From: Candidatus Gottesmanbacteria bacterium
GTDB lineage: Bacteria > Patescibacteria > Microgenomatia > UBA10105 > UBA927
DNA length: 64,000 nucleotides
Direction of reading: 5' to 3'
Assembly: GCA_903821745.1 (NCBI GenBank)
Contig: CAIJMI010000005.1
Coordinates: 1 to 64,000 of the forward strand
In this document: in pieces, positions 7,992-16,992 of the stretch
Position numbering within the stretch: the first letter of the stretch is position 1
Layout of the letters: each line of letters begins with the position of its first letter
The notes under the pieces: generated by a model
Databases searched by the model: none
What the model saw: only the letters and a program-made list of their open reading frames with translations
Told to the model about the DNA's origin: nothing
Position numbers and translations under genes: made by a program

Positions 7992-8972
7992 ATGACAGAT
8001 CAATACAAAAAATTTATTGAACAAGTTGGTCTTCCCGTAAAGGAAAACGAAATATTAGCGCCGTATACGACGTATAAAATCGGTGGTCCGGTGGATTTAT
8101 TTATCGAATGTAGGGAAACAAAAGATCTTATTGTTGTGGTGCAAACTGCACGAATGTATGAAATCCCATTTTTTATGTTAGGTGGCGGGTCCAATATTTT
8201 AATTGGAGACAAGGGGTTTCGGGGACTCGTTATTAAAAACGTAACGAAAAACATTACAGTCCGGGGAATGAAAGGCGCCATAACAAAAGGAATTCCTGAT
8301 GGTAGTGTCTATGTGGAAGCCGAATCTGGTGTTCCATTTAATGCGCTTGTCAGATATTCCATAGAAGAAGGATTACAGGGTTTGGAAATGCATCTAGGAC
8401 TTCCGGGAAGCGTCGGAGGGGCAATATTTATGAACTCAAAATGGACAAGGCCCCCGGCATTTGTTGGGGATGTTGTCTATCAGGCGACAATTCTTACACA
8501 AAGCGGAGAAGTTAAAGCGGTGTCCAAAGACTATTTTAAATTTTCTTACGGTTCATCGGTGATACAAAAAACTGGCGACATTATTCTCTCAGTCATTTTT
8601 GCATTGAAACGGTCAAATAAAGATGCATTATGGAAAACAGCAAATGAGAGTATGGAGTATAGAAAAACGACGCAACCGCAGGGAGTAAAAACAGCAGGAT
8701 GCGTATTTAAAAATATTTCGCTTGTTGAGGCAGTATTTGCAGGAACGCCAAATCACACAACATCAGCCGGGTATTTAATTGATAAAGCAGGTGGAAAAAG
8801 TTTAGTTGTTGGCGATGCTGCAGTATCACCAGTCCATGCAAATTTTGTTGTTAATACGGGAAAAGCAACGAGTCATGATATGGTACAATTAATTGATCAG
8901 ATGCGTACCAAGGTAAAGGAAACATTTGGAGTTGATCTTGTTGAAGAAGTGAAACGAATAGGAGAATTTTAA
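7992..8972 (+). CDS. murB: UDP-N-acetylenolpyruvoylglucosamine reductase MurB
   Basis: 326 residues. FAD-dependent enzyme that reduces UDP-GlcNAc-enolpyruvate to UDP-MurNAc with NADPH. FAD-binding motifs: TTYKIGGPVDLF near the N-terminus and LGGGSNILIGD. The substrate region shows GLEMHLGLPGSVGGAIFMN. The general-acid position lies in AGCVFKN, i.e. a Cys where many MurB proteins have Ser, as in type II enzymes. It sits between murC and murA with 1-3 base gaps, so the first steps of the pathway are encoded in one unit. Confidence 0.96.
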   Translation: MTDQYKKFIEQVGLPVKENEILAPYTTYKIGGPVDLFIECRETKDLIVVVQTARMYEIPFFMLGGGSNILIGDKGFRGLVIKNVTKNITVRGMKGAITKGIPDGSVYVEAESGVPFNALVRYSIEEGLQGLEMHLGLPGSVGGAIFMNSKWTRPPAFVGDVVYQATILTQSGEVKAVSKDYFKFSYGSSVIQKTGDIILSVIFALKRSNKDALWKTANESMEYRKTTQPQGVKTAGCVFKNISLVEAVFAGTPNHTTSAGYLIDKAGGKSLVVGDAAVSPVHANFVVNTGKATSHDMVQLIDQMRTKVKETFGVDLVEEVKRIGEF

Positions 8973-8973
8973 T

Positions 8974-10311
8974 ATGGAAAAATTTATTGTTTCTGGTCCG
9001 ACAGTGCTTCACGGTGATGTAACAATAGCGGGAGCAAAAAATGTTGCGTTAAAAGCAATTGTCGTTTCACTTTTAACAGAAGAACCCATCATTCTTCATA
9101 ATATGCCGCATATTCGAGATGTTCTTTTAATGCTTGAGGTTGTTCGAAGTTTAGGAGCAACGGCAACATTTGAAGGAAATACCGTCCATATTTTGGATGG
9201 GAAAACAGGAAGCACCACGGTTCCACTTGAAATTGGAGCCCGTCTTCGAACGTCATCAATGGTGTTAGGACCCATGCTCTCCCGTTATGGAAAAGCAATG
9301 ATTCCAAATCCAGGCGGATGCAGAATTGGCGCCCGTCCTATCGATCGGCATATTGAAGGATTAAAAGCGATGGGTGCAACGATTGATTATAGTTCGACGG
9401 ATGGATTTTTCCATGCCGAAGCAAAACACTTACATGGAGCGGATATTACATTTGAAAAAAATACGCACACAGGGACGGAAACATTAATTCTTGCTGCCGT
9501 GTTGGCTGACGGAACAACTGTGCTTCGCAATGCGGCCGAAGAAGTTGAGATTGATGATTTGATTTCGCTTCTTTGTGCAATGGGTGCAAATATTAAAAGA
9601 ACTGAGAAACGGGAAATCACAATTACTGGGGTCCCCAAACTTCATGGGACAGAATTTACCATTATGTCGGATCGTAATGAAGAAGTAACTTTTGCTATTG
9701 CAGCCGTTGTTTCAAAAGGAAAAATTGTTGTTCATCATTCAGAACGGAGATTTTTGCAGGAATTTTTAACGGTATTTGAAAAAGCCGGAGGAAAATTTCG
9801 CGCCATCGATGATACAACAACCGAATATTTTTATGGCGGTCCATTAACAGCTGTTGATGTAACGACGGGGCAGCATCCCGGTTTTATGACAGATTGGCAG
9901 GCGCCGTGGGCAATTTTGATGACACAGGCAACGGGTATTTCAACGATTCATGAAACAGTGTTTGAGAACAGATTTAGTTATGTGGAAGAGCTTAAGAAAA
10001 TGGGAGCGACTATTGAATATTTCGATCCGGAGGTTGCCAATCCAAAAGAATTTTACAATTTCAATTTTGAGGATAAAGCGCAAGATGCACATCAGGCAAT
10101 TCGCATTACCGGCCCAACGCCACTTCATAATGCAATAACGTCCATGAGTGATCTTCGTGCAGGAGCAACAGTTGTCCTGGCGGCAATTATTGCGCAAGGC
10201 AAAAGTTATATTCATGGTGTTGAACAAATTGACCGAGGATATGAGCATATTGAAGAACGATTACGACATTTAGGTGCGTCAATTGATCGTATTGAAGAAG
10301 ATACGATATAG
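8974..10311 (+). CDS. murA: UDP-N-acetylglucosamine 1-carboxyvinyltransferase MurA
   Basis: 445 residues. It transfers enolpyruvate from PEP to UDP-GlcNAc, the committed step of peptidoglycan synthesis. The EPSP-synthase fold is recognisable; the Lys-Asn pair at 22-23 (AGAKNVA) and the catalytic Cys116 (NPGGCRIGARP) are present. The Cys means that fosfomycin sensitivity is expected, in contrast to lineages with Asp at this position. Gene order murC-murB-murA with nearly no spacing is consistent with one transcript. Confidence 0.96.
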   Translation: MEKFIVSGPTVLHGDVTIAGAKNVALKAIVVSLLTEEPIILHNMPHIRDVLLMLEVVRSLGATATFEGNTVHILDGKTGSTTVPLEIGARLRTSSMVLGPMLSRYGKAMIPNPGGCRIGARPIDRHIEGLKAMGATIDYSSTDGFFHAEAKHLHGADITFEKNTHTGTETLILAAVLADGTTVLRNAAEEVEIDDLISLLCAMGANIKRTEKREITITGVPKLHGTEFTIMSDRNEEVTFAIAAVVSKGKIVVHHSERRFLQEFLTVFEKAGGKFRAIDDTTTEYFYGGPLTAVDVTTGQHPGFMTDWQAPWAILMTQATGISTIHETVFENRFSYVEELKKMGATIEYFDPEVANPKEFYNFNFEDKAQDAHQAIRITGPTPLHNAITSMSDLRAGATVVLAAIIAQGKSYIHGVEQIDRGYEHIEERLRHLGASIDRIEEDTI

Positions 10312-10333
10312 GGAAAGTCATAAAAGGAGGATT

Positions 10334-11656
10334 ATGAATACTAATCTACATGTGGCATTACTTGCGGGTGGTGAATCAACGAGGTTTTGGCCTTTATCTT
10401 CAAAAAATGAAATGGTGTTTTTAGGCAAGCCCCTATTGCTGTGGCATTTTGAACAATTACAAAGAATAGGATTTTCAACCATAACAGTTGTTGTGAATGC
10501 GGAGAATGAAGAAACCATCAAATGTATTGTTCCACCAAAGGAATTGCAAGTAACTTATGTGATTCAACAAGGTCAGGGACAGGGTGAAGCAGTGAAAGCA
10601 CTTGCTCCAGTAATTGGATCTTCTCCGGTACTAATTCTAAATGCCTCTGACTATTATGCTGATAATTTTCTTCTGTCATATAAAAAGCATATAGATAAGA
10701 GCGATGGCGTTGCCATTCTTGGAGCGGTACATACGGATGATTATTTTCCTGGCGGGTATTTAACGGTAAATGAGTCAGGATTAGTTACAAAAATAATTGA
10801 AAAACCGACTCCTGGCACTGAACCAAGCACCATAGTTCGAATTAATGCAGATTATTTTCCCGATTGTTCAGCAATAACGAACGCAGTAGAGAAAATTTCT
10901 GCTGACCCAAAAAATGCATATGAGGAAGCAATGAACGCGCTTATAAAAAATAATATGGTGTTTCAGGTTGAGATTACCCCCATGAATTCCTGGCACCATT
11001 TAAAATATCCATGGGATACACTTTCGATGATGGACGTCTTTTTGTCAACGCTTACGAAAAAAAACATTCATAAAAGTGTTGTGATAAAGAATCATGTGAC
11101 CATTGAAGGTTCGGTTATTATTGAAGAGGGAGTGAAAATTTTTGAGGGATCAAAAATTGTTGGTCCAGTATACATTGGGAAAAATACCATTGTTGGAAAC
11201 AATAATATTATTCGATCCTCGATGATTGGAAGTGATTGTGTAACAGGATTTAATACGGATATTACAAGAAGTTACATAGGACATAATTGTTGGTTTCATA
11301 GTAATTATATAGGGGATAGTGTTCTTGGAGATGATATCAGTCTTGGATCAGGCGCAGTTCTTGCAAATTTACGTCTTGATGATGGTGAAATTTCAAGCGT
11401 CGTAAAAAAAGAGAAAATTCAGACAGGAAAAAATAAATTGGGCGCAATAATTGGATCTCATGTGCGAATTGGTGTGAATGCAAGCATCATGCCGGGAATA
11501 AAAATCGGTAGCGGTTCTTTCATCGGATCAGGAGTCATATTGGATAAAGATATTGCGGATAAGCAATTTTGTGTCGGAACGCCCTCATCGTATACCGTTA
11601 AGGCAAATACCGCAGTTCCTGCAGCTTCTCGAGAAGCATTTCGAAAAGGATTATGA
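10334..11656 (+). CDS. NDP-sugar nucleotidyltransferase with left-handed beta-helix domain (GlmU-like)
   Basis: About 440 residues. The N-terminal nucleotidyltransferase domain has LLAGGESTRFWPL, a variant of the pyrophosphorylase signature in which GxGTR becomes GESTR. It also has the YVIQQGQGQGEAVKA and LNASDYY blocks. From about residue 255 there are hexapeptide repeats of a left-handed beta-helix (for example IEGSVIIEEGVKIFEGSKIVGPV). This architecture matches GlmU or glucose-1-phosphate thymidylyl/uridylyltransferases. Beside murA, a role in making UDP-GlcNAc is plausible but not proven. The strong AAAAGGAGG at 10323-10331 fixes the ATG at 10334, although the frame stays open upstream to 10274 inside murA. 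Confidence 0.85.
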   Translation: MNTNLHVALLAGGESTRFWPLSSKNEMVFLGKPLLLWHFEQLQRIGFSTITVVVNAENEETIKCIVPPKELQVTYVIQQGQGQGEAVKALAPVIGSSPVLILNASDYYADNFLLSYKKHIDKSDGVAILGAVHTDDYFPGGYLTVNESGLVTKIIEKPTPGTEPSTIVRINADYFPDCSAITNAVEKISADPKNAYEEAMNALIKNNMVFQVEITPMNSWHHLKYPWDTLSMMDVFLSTLTKKNIHKSVVIKNHVTIEGSVIIEEGVKIFEGSKIVGPVYIGKNTIVGNNNIIRSSMIGSDCVTGFNTDITRSYIGHNCWFHSNYIGDSVLGDDISLGSGAVLANLRLDDGEISSVVKKEKIQTGKNKLGAIIGSHVRIGVNASIMPGIKIGSGSFIGSGVILDKDIADKQFCVGTPSSYTVKANTAVPAASREAFRKGL

Positions 11657-12699
11657 CACGTCCATATGTTTTAATACTTGAAGGTGGGAGGTCTGTTGAA
11701 TACGAAGTATCACTTCGTTCTTCTTTAGGAATTCAAAAAGCATTACGGGAATCAGGATACCAAGTCGGTGTTATTCGTATAGAAAAGGACGGGTCTTGGA
11801 GTGATATTCGTGGTGATTGGTTTACGGAAAAAAGAAAGTTTGTGCTTTCTGTAGATCCACACGCATATGCAGCATTTGGAAAATTCGTTGTATTTCCCGT
11901 GCTGCATGGTCCATATGGAGAAGATGGAACAATACAAGGAGCACTGGAATTAGCAAATGTTCCTTATGTTGGGTGCGGCGTGTTAGCATCGGCTCTTGGC
12001 ATGCATAAAGGACGCCAAAAAGAATTATTTACCCGTCAAGGACTTCAGGTAGCTCCGTGGATATCGTGTACACGAGCCGATTGGCAAGAACAGAAAGAAC
12101 AAACGTGCAAGAAGATATTAAAATTTTTTTCAGAAAAATATCCATTGTTTGTGAAACCAATCTGTACAGGATCGAGCGTTGGTATTTCAAAAGTGCAGGA
12201 TCAAGAAAGTTTGATGCAGGCAATAGACAACGCATGCACTTTTGATGGTGAAGTTATCATTGAAACAGGTGTCTATCCAATGAGAGAAATTGAAGTAGCC
12301 ATTCTTGGAGCAACTAAGCCTGAGTCTTCCGTTATCGGAGAAATTATTCCAGATCGAGAATTTTATGATTATGATGCAAAATATAGTCCAACAAGTAAAA
12401 CGGCCCTTCGCATAGATCCAGATGATATTGATCCGTTAATAAAAAATGAGATTCGATTACAAGCAGTGGCAGCTTTTAAAAGCATTGGTTGTTCGGGTCT
12501 CGCACGAGTAGATTTTTTTCTGTCAGGTAAAACAATTTTTATTAATGAAATCAACACGATGCCAGGATTTACGACGATTAGTATGTACCCAAAATTATGG
12601 GAAGCAAGTGGTGTATCGTTTGGTCATCTTTGTGAACAACTGATTATTTTTGGACAAGAAGTTTGGAAAATGAAACAACAAAATAAGACATCTATATGA
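11653..12699 (+). CDS. ddl: D-alanine--D-alanine ligase
   Basis: 348 residues. ATP-grasp enzyme that makes the D-Ala-D-Ala dipeptide for MurF. It has the N-terminal Ddl domain (LEGGRSVEYEVSLRS), the GPYGEDGTIQGALELANVPYVGCGVLAS block, the ATP-grasp region (PLFVKPICTGSSVGISKV) and the metal-binding end NEINTMPGFT. It overlaps the preceding gene by 4 bases (ATGA) and overlaps the MurF-like gene by 4 bases as well, which suggests translational coupling. Confidence 0.96.
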   Translation: MTRPYVLILEGGRSVEYEVSLRSSLGIQKALRESGYQVGVIRIEKDGSWSDIRGDWFTEKRKFVLSVDPHAYAAFGKFVVFPVLHGPYGEDGTIQGALELANVPYVGCGVLASALGMHKGRQKELFTRQGLQVAPWISCTRADWQEQKEQTCKKILKFFSEKYPLFVKPICTGSSVGISKVQDQESLMQAIDNACTFDGEVIIETGVYPMREIEVAILGATKPESSVIGEIIPDREFYDYDAKYSPTSKTALRIDPDDIDPLIKNEIRLQAVAAFKSIGCSGLARVDFFLSGKTIFINEINTMPGFTTISMYPKLWEASGVSFGHLCEQLIIFGQEVWKMKQQNKTSI

Positions 12700-14087
12700 A
12701 AAATAAAATATCACTTTTCCTTTTACGGTGGGCAGCAAAAAGAAAGCTTGCTCGTCTTCGCCCATTCATTATTGCGGTAACTGGCAGTGTTGGAAAATCT
12801 ACATGTTTAACGCTACTTGATGGTGTAATTTCACCACTTAAAAAAACAAGAACGACCAAAAAAGGAAATAGCGAATCAGGTTTGCCGCTGGAAATATTGG
12901 GTATCCGGAATGAATTAGTGGATTATCGATTGAGTACATGGATAAAAATTGTACTGCATGCACTCTGGATTGGACTGTTCGGAGATGATGATACATACGA
13001 TGTATTAATTGCAGAGTTTGGAATTGATAGTCCGCATCCTCCAAAAAATATGTCATATCTTTTAACACTTATTCCGCATCCCGATATTGCAATGGTTATA
13101 TCTGTTGCGCCAGTTCATACGGAGCAATTTTCGGGCGGATTATCGCTTCACGATAAAACTGATGAATCAGTAATTTTATCAAGAATTGCAAAAGAAAAAA
13201 TGCTACTTGCGCATGCGGTTTTACCGAAAGGTCATACTATTCTTGCAATTGATTCTTCATATATTAGACATGAGGCAGAAACGCTTCATACAAATGTAAT
13301 TGCAGTTGGAACTAAGAGTACCGCCGATTATAAATTAGTGGATGTGCGCGCTACTCTCCATGACGGATCAGTTGTTACTTTTATACATGAAGAAAAAACA
13401 CACAAAATTACATTCCCTCACATGGTGGTGTTTAAGGAAAGCGCGGCTACGATAGTTGCGGTTATTGCAGCAACCGAAATTATGGGTATTCCCATGAAAC
13501 AAAGTATTGAGACGATTGAAAAAATATCCCGATTGCCTCCTGGGAGGTTGTCCGTGTTAAACGGAATAAAAAATACAACAATAATCGATAGCAGTTATAA
13601 CGCGTCACCAGAATCAATGCGAGCAGCGCTGTTATTTTTAAAATCACTTGATTTAAAAAAAGGAAAAAGAATTGCAATACTTGGGGACATGCGAGAACTC
13701 GGTCCGCTTGCAGAAAAAAAACATCAAGAGCTTGCGCGTATAGCCGCGGAGAATGCAGATTATGTTGTTTGTATCGGACCGTTAATGCGACAATTTTTTG
13801 TTCCTGAAATTTTGCTTGCAGGATTTAAAGAGAAGAATCTCACGGTTTTCGAAACTGCTCAAGGAGTGGGTAGTTTTCTTTCTAACGTACTTCGAGAAGG
13901 CGATGTCATTCTCGTGAAAGGATCACAAAATACCATTTTCCTCGAAACCGTTGTTAAAGACTTATTACAAAAAGATACTGATGTGCATCTTTTGTGTCGT
14001 CAGTCAGCATATTGGGAAGATGTGAGAGCTTCATTTTTTTCTTCACATCCACAATCGGTATATGGAAAGTCAACATATTCAAAATAA
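12696..14087 (+). CDS. murF: MurF-like Mur ligase lacking the N-terminal substrate domain
   Basis: 463 residues. It is expected to add D-Ala-D-Ala to the UDP-MurNAc peptide. The P-loop GSVGKST sits at residues 30-36, so the MurF N-terminal domain is absent; a short basic stretch (LRWAAKRKLARLR) precedes the ATPase core. The region around KGNSESGLPLEILG and the AEFGID motif match the MurF central domain, and DSSYNASPESMRAAL with GDMRELG match the C-terminal domain. A C-terminal extension of roughly 40 residues follows. It directly follows ddl, the substrate supplier. The last 26 bases overlap the next gene in another frame. Confidence 0.87.
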   Translation: MKNKISLFLLRWAAKRKLARLRPFIIAVTGSVGKSTCLTLLDGVISPLKKTRTTKKGNSESGLPLEILGIRNELVDYRLSTWIKIVLHALWIGLFGDDDTYDVLIAEFGIDSPHPPKNMSYLLTLIPHPDIAMVISVAPVHTEQFSGGLSLHDKTDESVILSRIAKEKMLLAHAVLPKGHTILAIDSSYIRHEAETLHTNVIAVGTKSTADYKLVDVRATLHDGSVVTFIHEEKTHKITFPHMVVFKESAATIVAVIAATEIMGIPMKQSIETIEKISRLPPGRLSVLNGIKNTTIIDSSYNASPESMRAALLFLKSLDLKKGKRIAILGDMRELGPLAEKKHQELARIAAENADYVVCIGPLMRQFFVPEILLAGFKEKNLTVFETAQGVGSFLSNVLREGDVILVKGSQNTIFLETVVKDLLQKDTDVHLLCRQSAYWEDVRASFFSSHPQSVYGKSTYSK

Positions 14088-14724
14088 AAAAGACAACAAA
14101 GAAATTGTTGTGCATAGTCTTTCTGTTGGTCAACTTGCAACTAATTGTTATATTCTGGCTGCAGGCGGAAAAAATTATATTATTGATCCTGGGGGAGATG
14201 GAACATATATCGGAGAAACACTTCTTAAACTCCAAATGATTCCACAAGCTATTTTTTTGACGCATGGGCATTTTGACCATATGCTTGGAGCATTTGAAAT
14301 CAGCACTGCTTTTGGTATTCCAACATATGTAAGTAAGCGTGACTCATTTTTGGTTGAGCGGATGCAACAGACGGCTGAACATTTTTTGAAATACGCAGTT
14401 GATGATATCCCTCCAAAACCTCTTTTCTTTTATGAAGATGGAAAATTGCTGGATAGCAACGTCAGAATTTTGTACACACCAGGTCATACTCCTGGGAGTG
14501 TTTGTTTGGACGTTGTTGGATTTCCGGTTCTATTTACGGGCGATACGTTATTTGCAGGCGGTTTTGTCGGAGAAACAAATCATGAGTATAGCAGTAAACA
14601 GGAGCTTCAAAAATCACTATCACTTATCAATGCATTTGAGGAAGAAACCATTCTTTTTCCGGGTCATGGAGAAAGTACCACGCTCTATGACATTCGCCAC
14701 ACAAGCGAAAAAGAACTTGTATGA
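14062..14724 (+). CDS. Metallo-beta-lactamase-fold hydrolase (glyoxalase II-like)
   Basis: 220 residues. The metal-binding motif HxHxDH is present (THGHFDHMLG), with later ligands in TPGHTPGSV, FTGDTLF and FPGHGES. This is the compact glyoxalase II/YcbL-like form without the long C-terminal domain. The substrate is unknown; family members hydrolyse thioesters and other esters. It is embedded between MurF-like and dgkA genes. The ATG lies within the end of the previous gene, and there is no later ATG before the conserved SVGQLATNCYI strand, so the overlap appears real. Confidence 0.87.
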   Translation: MESQHIQNKKDNKEIVVHSLSVGQLATNCYILAAGGKNYIIDPGGDGTYIGETLLKLQMIPQAIFLTHGHFDHMLGAFEISTAFGIPTYVSKRDSFLVERMQQTAEHFLKYAVDDIPPKPLFFYEDGKLLDSNVRILYTPGHTPGSVCLDVVGFPVLFTGDTLFAGGFVGETNHEYSSKQELQKSLSLINAFEEETILFPGHGESTTLYDIRHTSEKELV

Positions 14725-14731
14725 ACGCTAT

Positions 14732-15130
14732 ATGAAAGGTATACTTAAAAACGGTACATATTCTATGAATAACGGTGAACGAACACATAAAGACTCTTTT
14801 AAAGATGCATTTGCCGGCTTGAAGTGGGTACTGGCCACGCAACCAAACTTTCGTATCCACGTAGTTCTATCTGTGCTTGCGCTTCTTCTTGGTGTTTTTC
14901 TTCATTTGTCGGCCATTGCAATGGCAATAATTGTGTTTACGATCCTTTTAGGGTTAACTGCGGAGATGATTAACACATCAATTGAAGCAATGACCGATTT
15001 GATTACAAAAGAATACCGAGAAGAAGCAAAAATAGCAAAAGACGTAGCAGCAGGAATGATGCTTCTGACTGCAGCTGGCGCTGTCCTTGTTGCGGTGTGT
15101 ATATTTATTCCATATATCGTTACGAATTAA
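14732..15130 (+). CDS. dgkA: Diacylglycerol kinase/undecaprenol kinase family membrane protein
   Basis: 132 residues from ATG 14732, or 121 from ATG 14765; both are possible. Prokaryotic DgkA-type integral membrane kinase with three predicted helices. Diagnostic motifs are EMINTSIEAMTDLI (the catalytic Glu region) and AKDVAAGMMLL. In Gram-positive bacteria homologues phosphorylate undecaprenol, the carrier lipid used by MraY, and the mraY gene follows directly. An undecaprenol role is therefore inferred from context. Confidence 0.88.
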   Translation: MKGILKNGTYSMNNGERTHKDSFKDAFAGLKWVLATQPNFRIHVVLSVLALLLGVFLHLSAIAMAIIVFTILLGLTAEMINTSIEAMTDLITKEYREEAKIAKDVAAGMMLLTAAGAVLVAVCIFIPYIVTN

Positions 15131-15132
15131 TT

Positions 15133-16179
15133 ATGGTATTTTTACTTGGTGCATTATTATTTTCTTGGTTTTTGAGTAGTGTATTGTATATCCCGTTTAT
15201 TCAGCTTCTATATAATCTGCGCATGCAGCGTTTAAAACAGGTTACCCTTGATGCATTTAATAAACGTACACCTATTTTTGATAAATTTCATCAAATAAAA
15301 GCAGGTACTCCGGTAGGAGGAGGAGTACTTATTATTTTAATTACAACGATACTTTTCCCGTTAACACTTCTCCTGATGAAATATTTTTGGATACCGATCA
15401 CAGCGGTGTATCCAATAGCGGCAGAAATTAAAATACTACTATTTACGTTTATTTCATTTGGTTTGTTAGGATTTTTGGATGATTTAAAAAAAACGTTCGT
15501 TTTGAAATCCGACTTTTTTGGACTGCGGTTAAGACATAAATTAATTCTTGAGATTATCATTGCAGCAGTTATTAGCTTTTGGTTAGTGACAGATCTTCAT
15601 ATAAACATTTTCTATGTCCCGCTGTTTGGTGTTATTCATATGGGTTGGTGGTTTATACCTTTTTCTATGTTTACCATTATTTCGTTTGCCAACGCATTCA
15701 ATATTACCGATGGACTCGATGGTCTGGCATCAGGAGTGCTCACGATTGCACTTTTGGCATTTTGGATCGTCTCAGCGTCCATTCTTGATACATCTCTTTC
15801 TGTTTTTTTGGCGCTGTGGATCGGAAGCTTGCTCGCATTTTTGTATTTTAACGTATATCCTGCACGTATATTCTTAGGTGACGTTGGTGCATTGTCGTTT
15901 GGTGCTACGTTTGCGGTTGTTGGATTAATCTTAGGAAAAGCACCAGCGCTTATAATTATCGGATTCGTATTTATCATTGAAGTTGCATCATCATTGATTC
16001 AACTATTGTCAAAAAAGTTTTTTCACAAAAAAGTATTTCCCGCTGCGCCCTTTCATCTATTTTTGCAATATGCAGGATGGCCGGAGCCAAAGATTGTTAT
16101 GCGGTTCTGGATTCTGTCTATTGTGTTTGCAGCATTTGGATTGTTTATTGCATTTCTCACAAAATACCCCTTGCCATAA
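15133..16179 (+). CDS. mraY: Phospho-N-acetylmuramoyl-pentapeptide transferase MraY
   Basis: About 348 residues and roughly ten membrane helices. It makes lipid I from UDP-MurNAc-pentapeptide and undecaprenyl phosphate. Conserved elements: GTPVGGGVLI near the N-terminus, the Asp-Asp pair in LGFLDDLKK, NAFNITDGLDGLASG and FLGDVGALSFGA. The family HHH motif (usually PIHHHFE) is reduced to PFHLFLQ, so only the first His remains. The frame is open to 15097 inside dgkA, but ATG 15133 gives the normal N-terminus. Confidence 0.93.
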   Translation: MVFLLGALLFSWFLSSVLYIPFIQLLYNLRMQRLKQVTLDAFNKRTPIFDKFHQIKAGTPVGGGVLIILITTILFPLTLLLMKYFWIPITAVYPIAAEIKILLFTFISFGLLGFLDDLKKTFVLKSDFFGLRLRHKLILEIIIAAVISFWLVTDLHINIFYVPLFGVIHMGWWFIPFSMFTIISFANAFNITDGLDGLASGVLTIALLAFWIVSASILDTSLSVFLALWIGSLLAFLYFNVYPARIFLGDVGALSFGATFAVVGLILGKAPALIIIGFVFIIEVASSLIQLLSKKFFHKKVFPAAPFHLFLQYAGWPEPKIVMRFWILSIVFAAFGLFIAFLTKYPLP

Positions 16180-16188
16180 GAAAAATGT

Positions 16189-16983
16189 ATGGACACACGC
16201 CCAATAGGAATCATAGATTCTGGATCAGGAGGATTATCTATTTGGAAAGCACTTATTTCGCTTCTTCCAAATGAAGTAACCATATATATCGGGGATCATG
16301 CACAACTTCCGTATAGCGATAAGACACAGAAATTCATCAGAAATAGAGTGGTAAAACTTATTCGGGAACTTATAAAGCAAAATTGTAAAATGTGTGTTGT
16401 TGCCTGCAATACGGCAACAGTCGCGGGGATTGATTGGTACAGAAAGCAATTTCCATCATTTCCTATTGTCGGTGTTGTTCCGGTTATTAAAACTGCAGCG
16501 GCGTTGACGAAAACGAATCATATCATGGTGTTGTCAACGTTGTTTACGGCAAAAAGTGCATATCAAAAAAAGTTAATTCAAACCTTTGCGTCGGATAAAA
16601 CGGTATTTTCTGTTGGGAGCACTCGACTGGTGTCATTGATCGAATCTTCCAAAAATACAAGAAAAGAAATAGATGAGGAGCTAAAAAAAATACGTACACC
16701 ACATCTGAGTTACCCGATTGACGTTGTCGTACTCGGGTGTACACATTATCCTTTCGTTAAAGATCAAATTCATCAGTTATTTGGGCATGCCGTTTCCGTT
16801 ATTGATTCCGGTGATGCAGTAGCCCGTCACGTTGCCCGGATACTTACAAATATAGGTGGTGTGAATACGCAGCATAAAGCTACGCATATATTTTTTACGA
16901 CAGGAGATGCCGCGATGGTCTCTGCAGTAGTTTCTAAACTTTTGAATCAGCCAACAGTTGTCGAACACGTCTTAATCCCCTAA
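16189..16983 (+). CDS. murI: Glutamate racemase MurI
   Basis: 264 residues. Cofactor-independent racemase that supplies D-Glu for MurD. Both catalytic Cys motifs are present: VACNTATVAG (near residue 70) and LGCTHYPF (near residue 185). The N-terminal IGIIDSGSGGLSIWKAL and the AQLPYSDKT block are typical. It lies immediately before murD, the enzyme that consumes its product. Its TAA stop is part of a TAAAAT hexamer that may be the murD -10. Confidence 0.95.
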   Translation: MDTRPIGIIDSGSGGLSIWKALISLLPNEVTIYIGDHAQLPYSDKTQKFIRNRVVKLIRELIKQNCKMCVVACNTATVAGIDWYRKQFPSFPIVGVVPVIKTAAALTKTNHIMVLSTLFTAKSAYQKKLIQTFASDKTVFSVGSTRLVSLIESSKNTRKEIDEELKKIRTPHLSYPIDVVVLGCTHYPFVKDQIHQLFGHAVSVIDSGDAVARHVARILTNIGGVNTQHKATHIFFTTGDAAMVSAVVSKLLNQPTVVEHVLIP

Positions 16984-16992
16984 AATAAGAAT

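Noticed and set aside
14399..14731. Long upstream extension of the dgkA frame
   Set aside because: It overlaps the metallo-hydrolase gene in another frame and shows no DgkA similarity.
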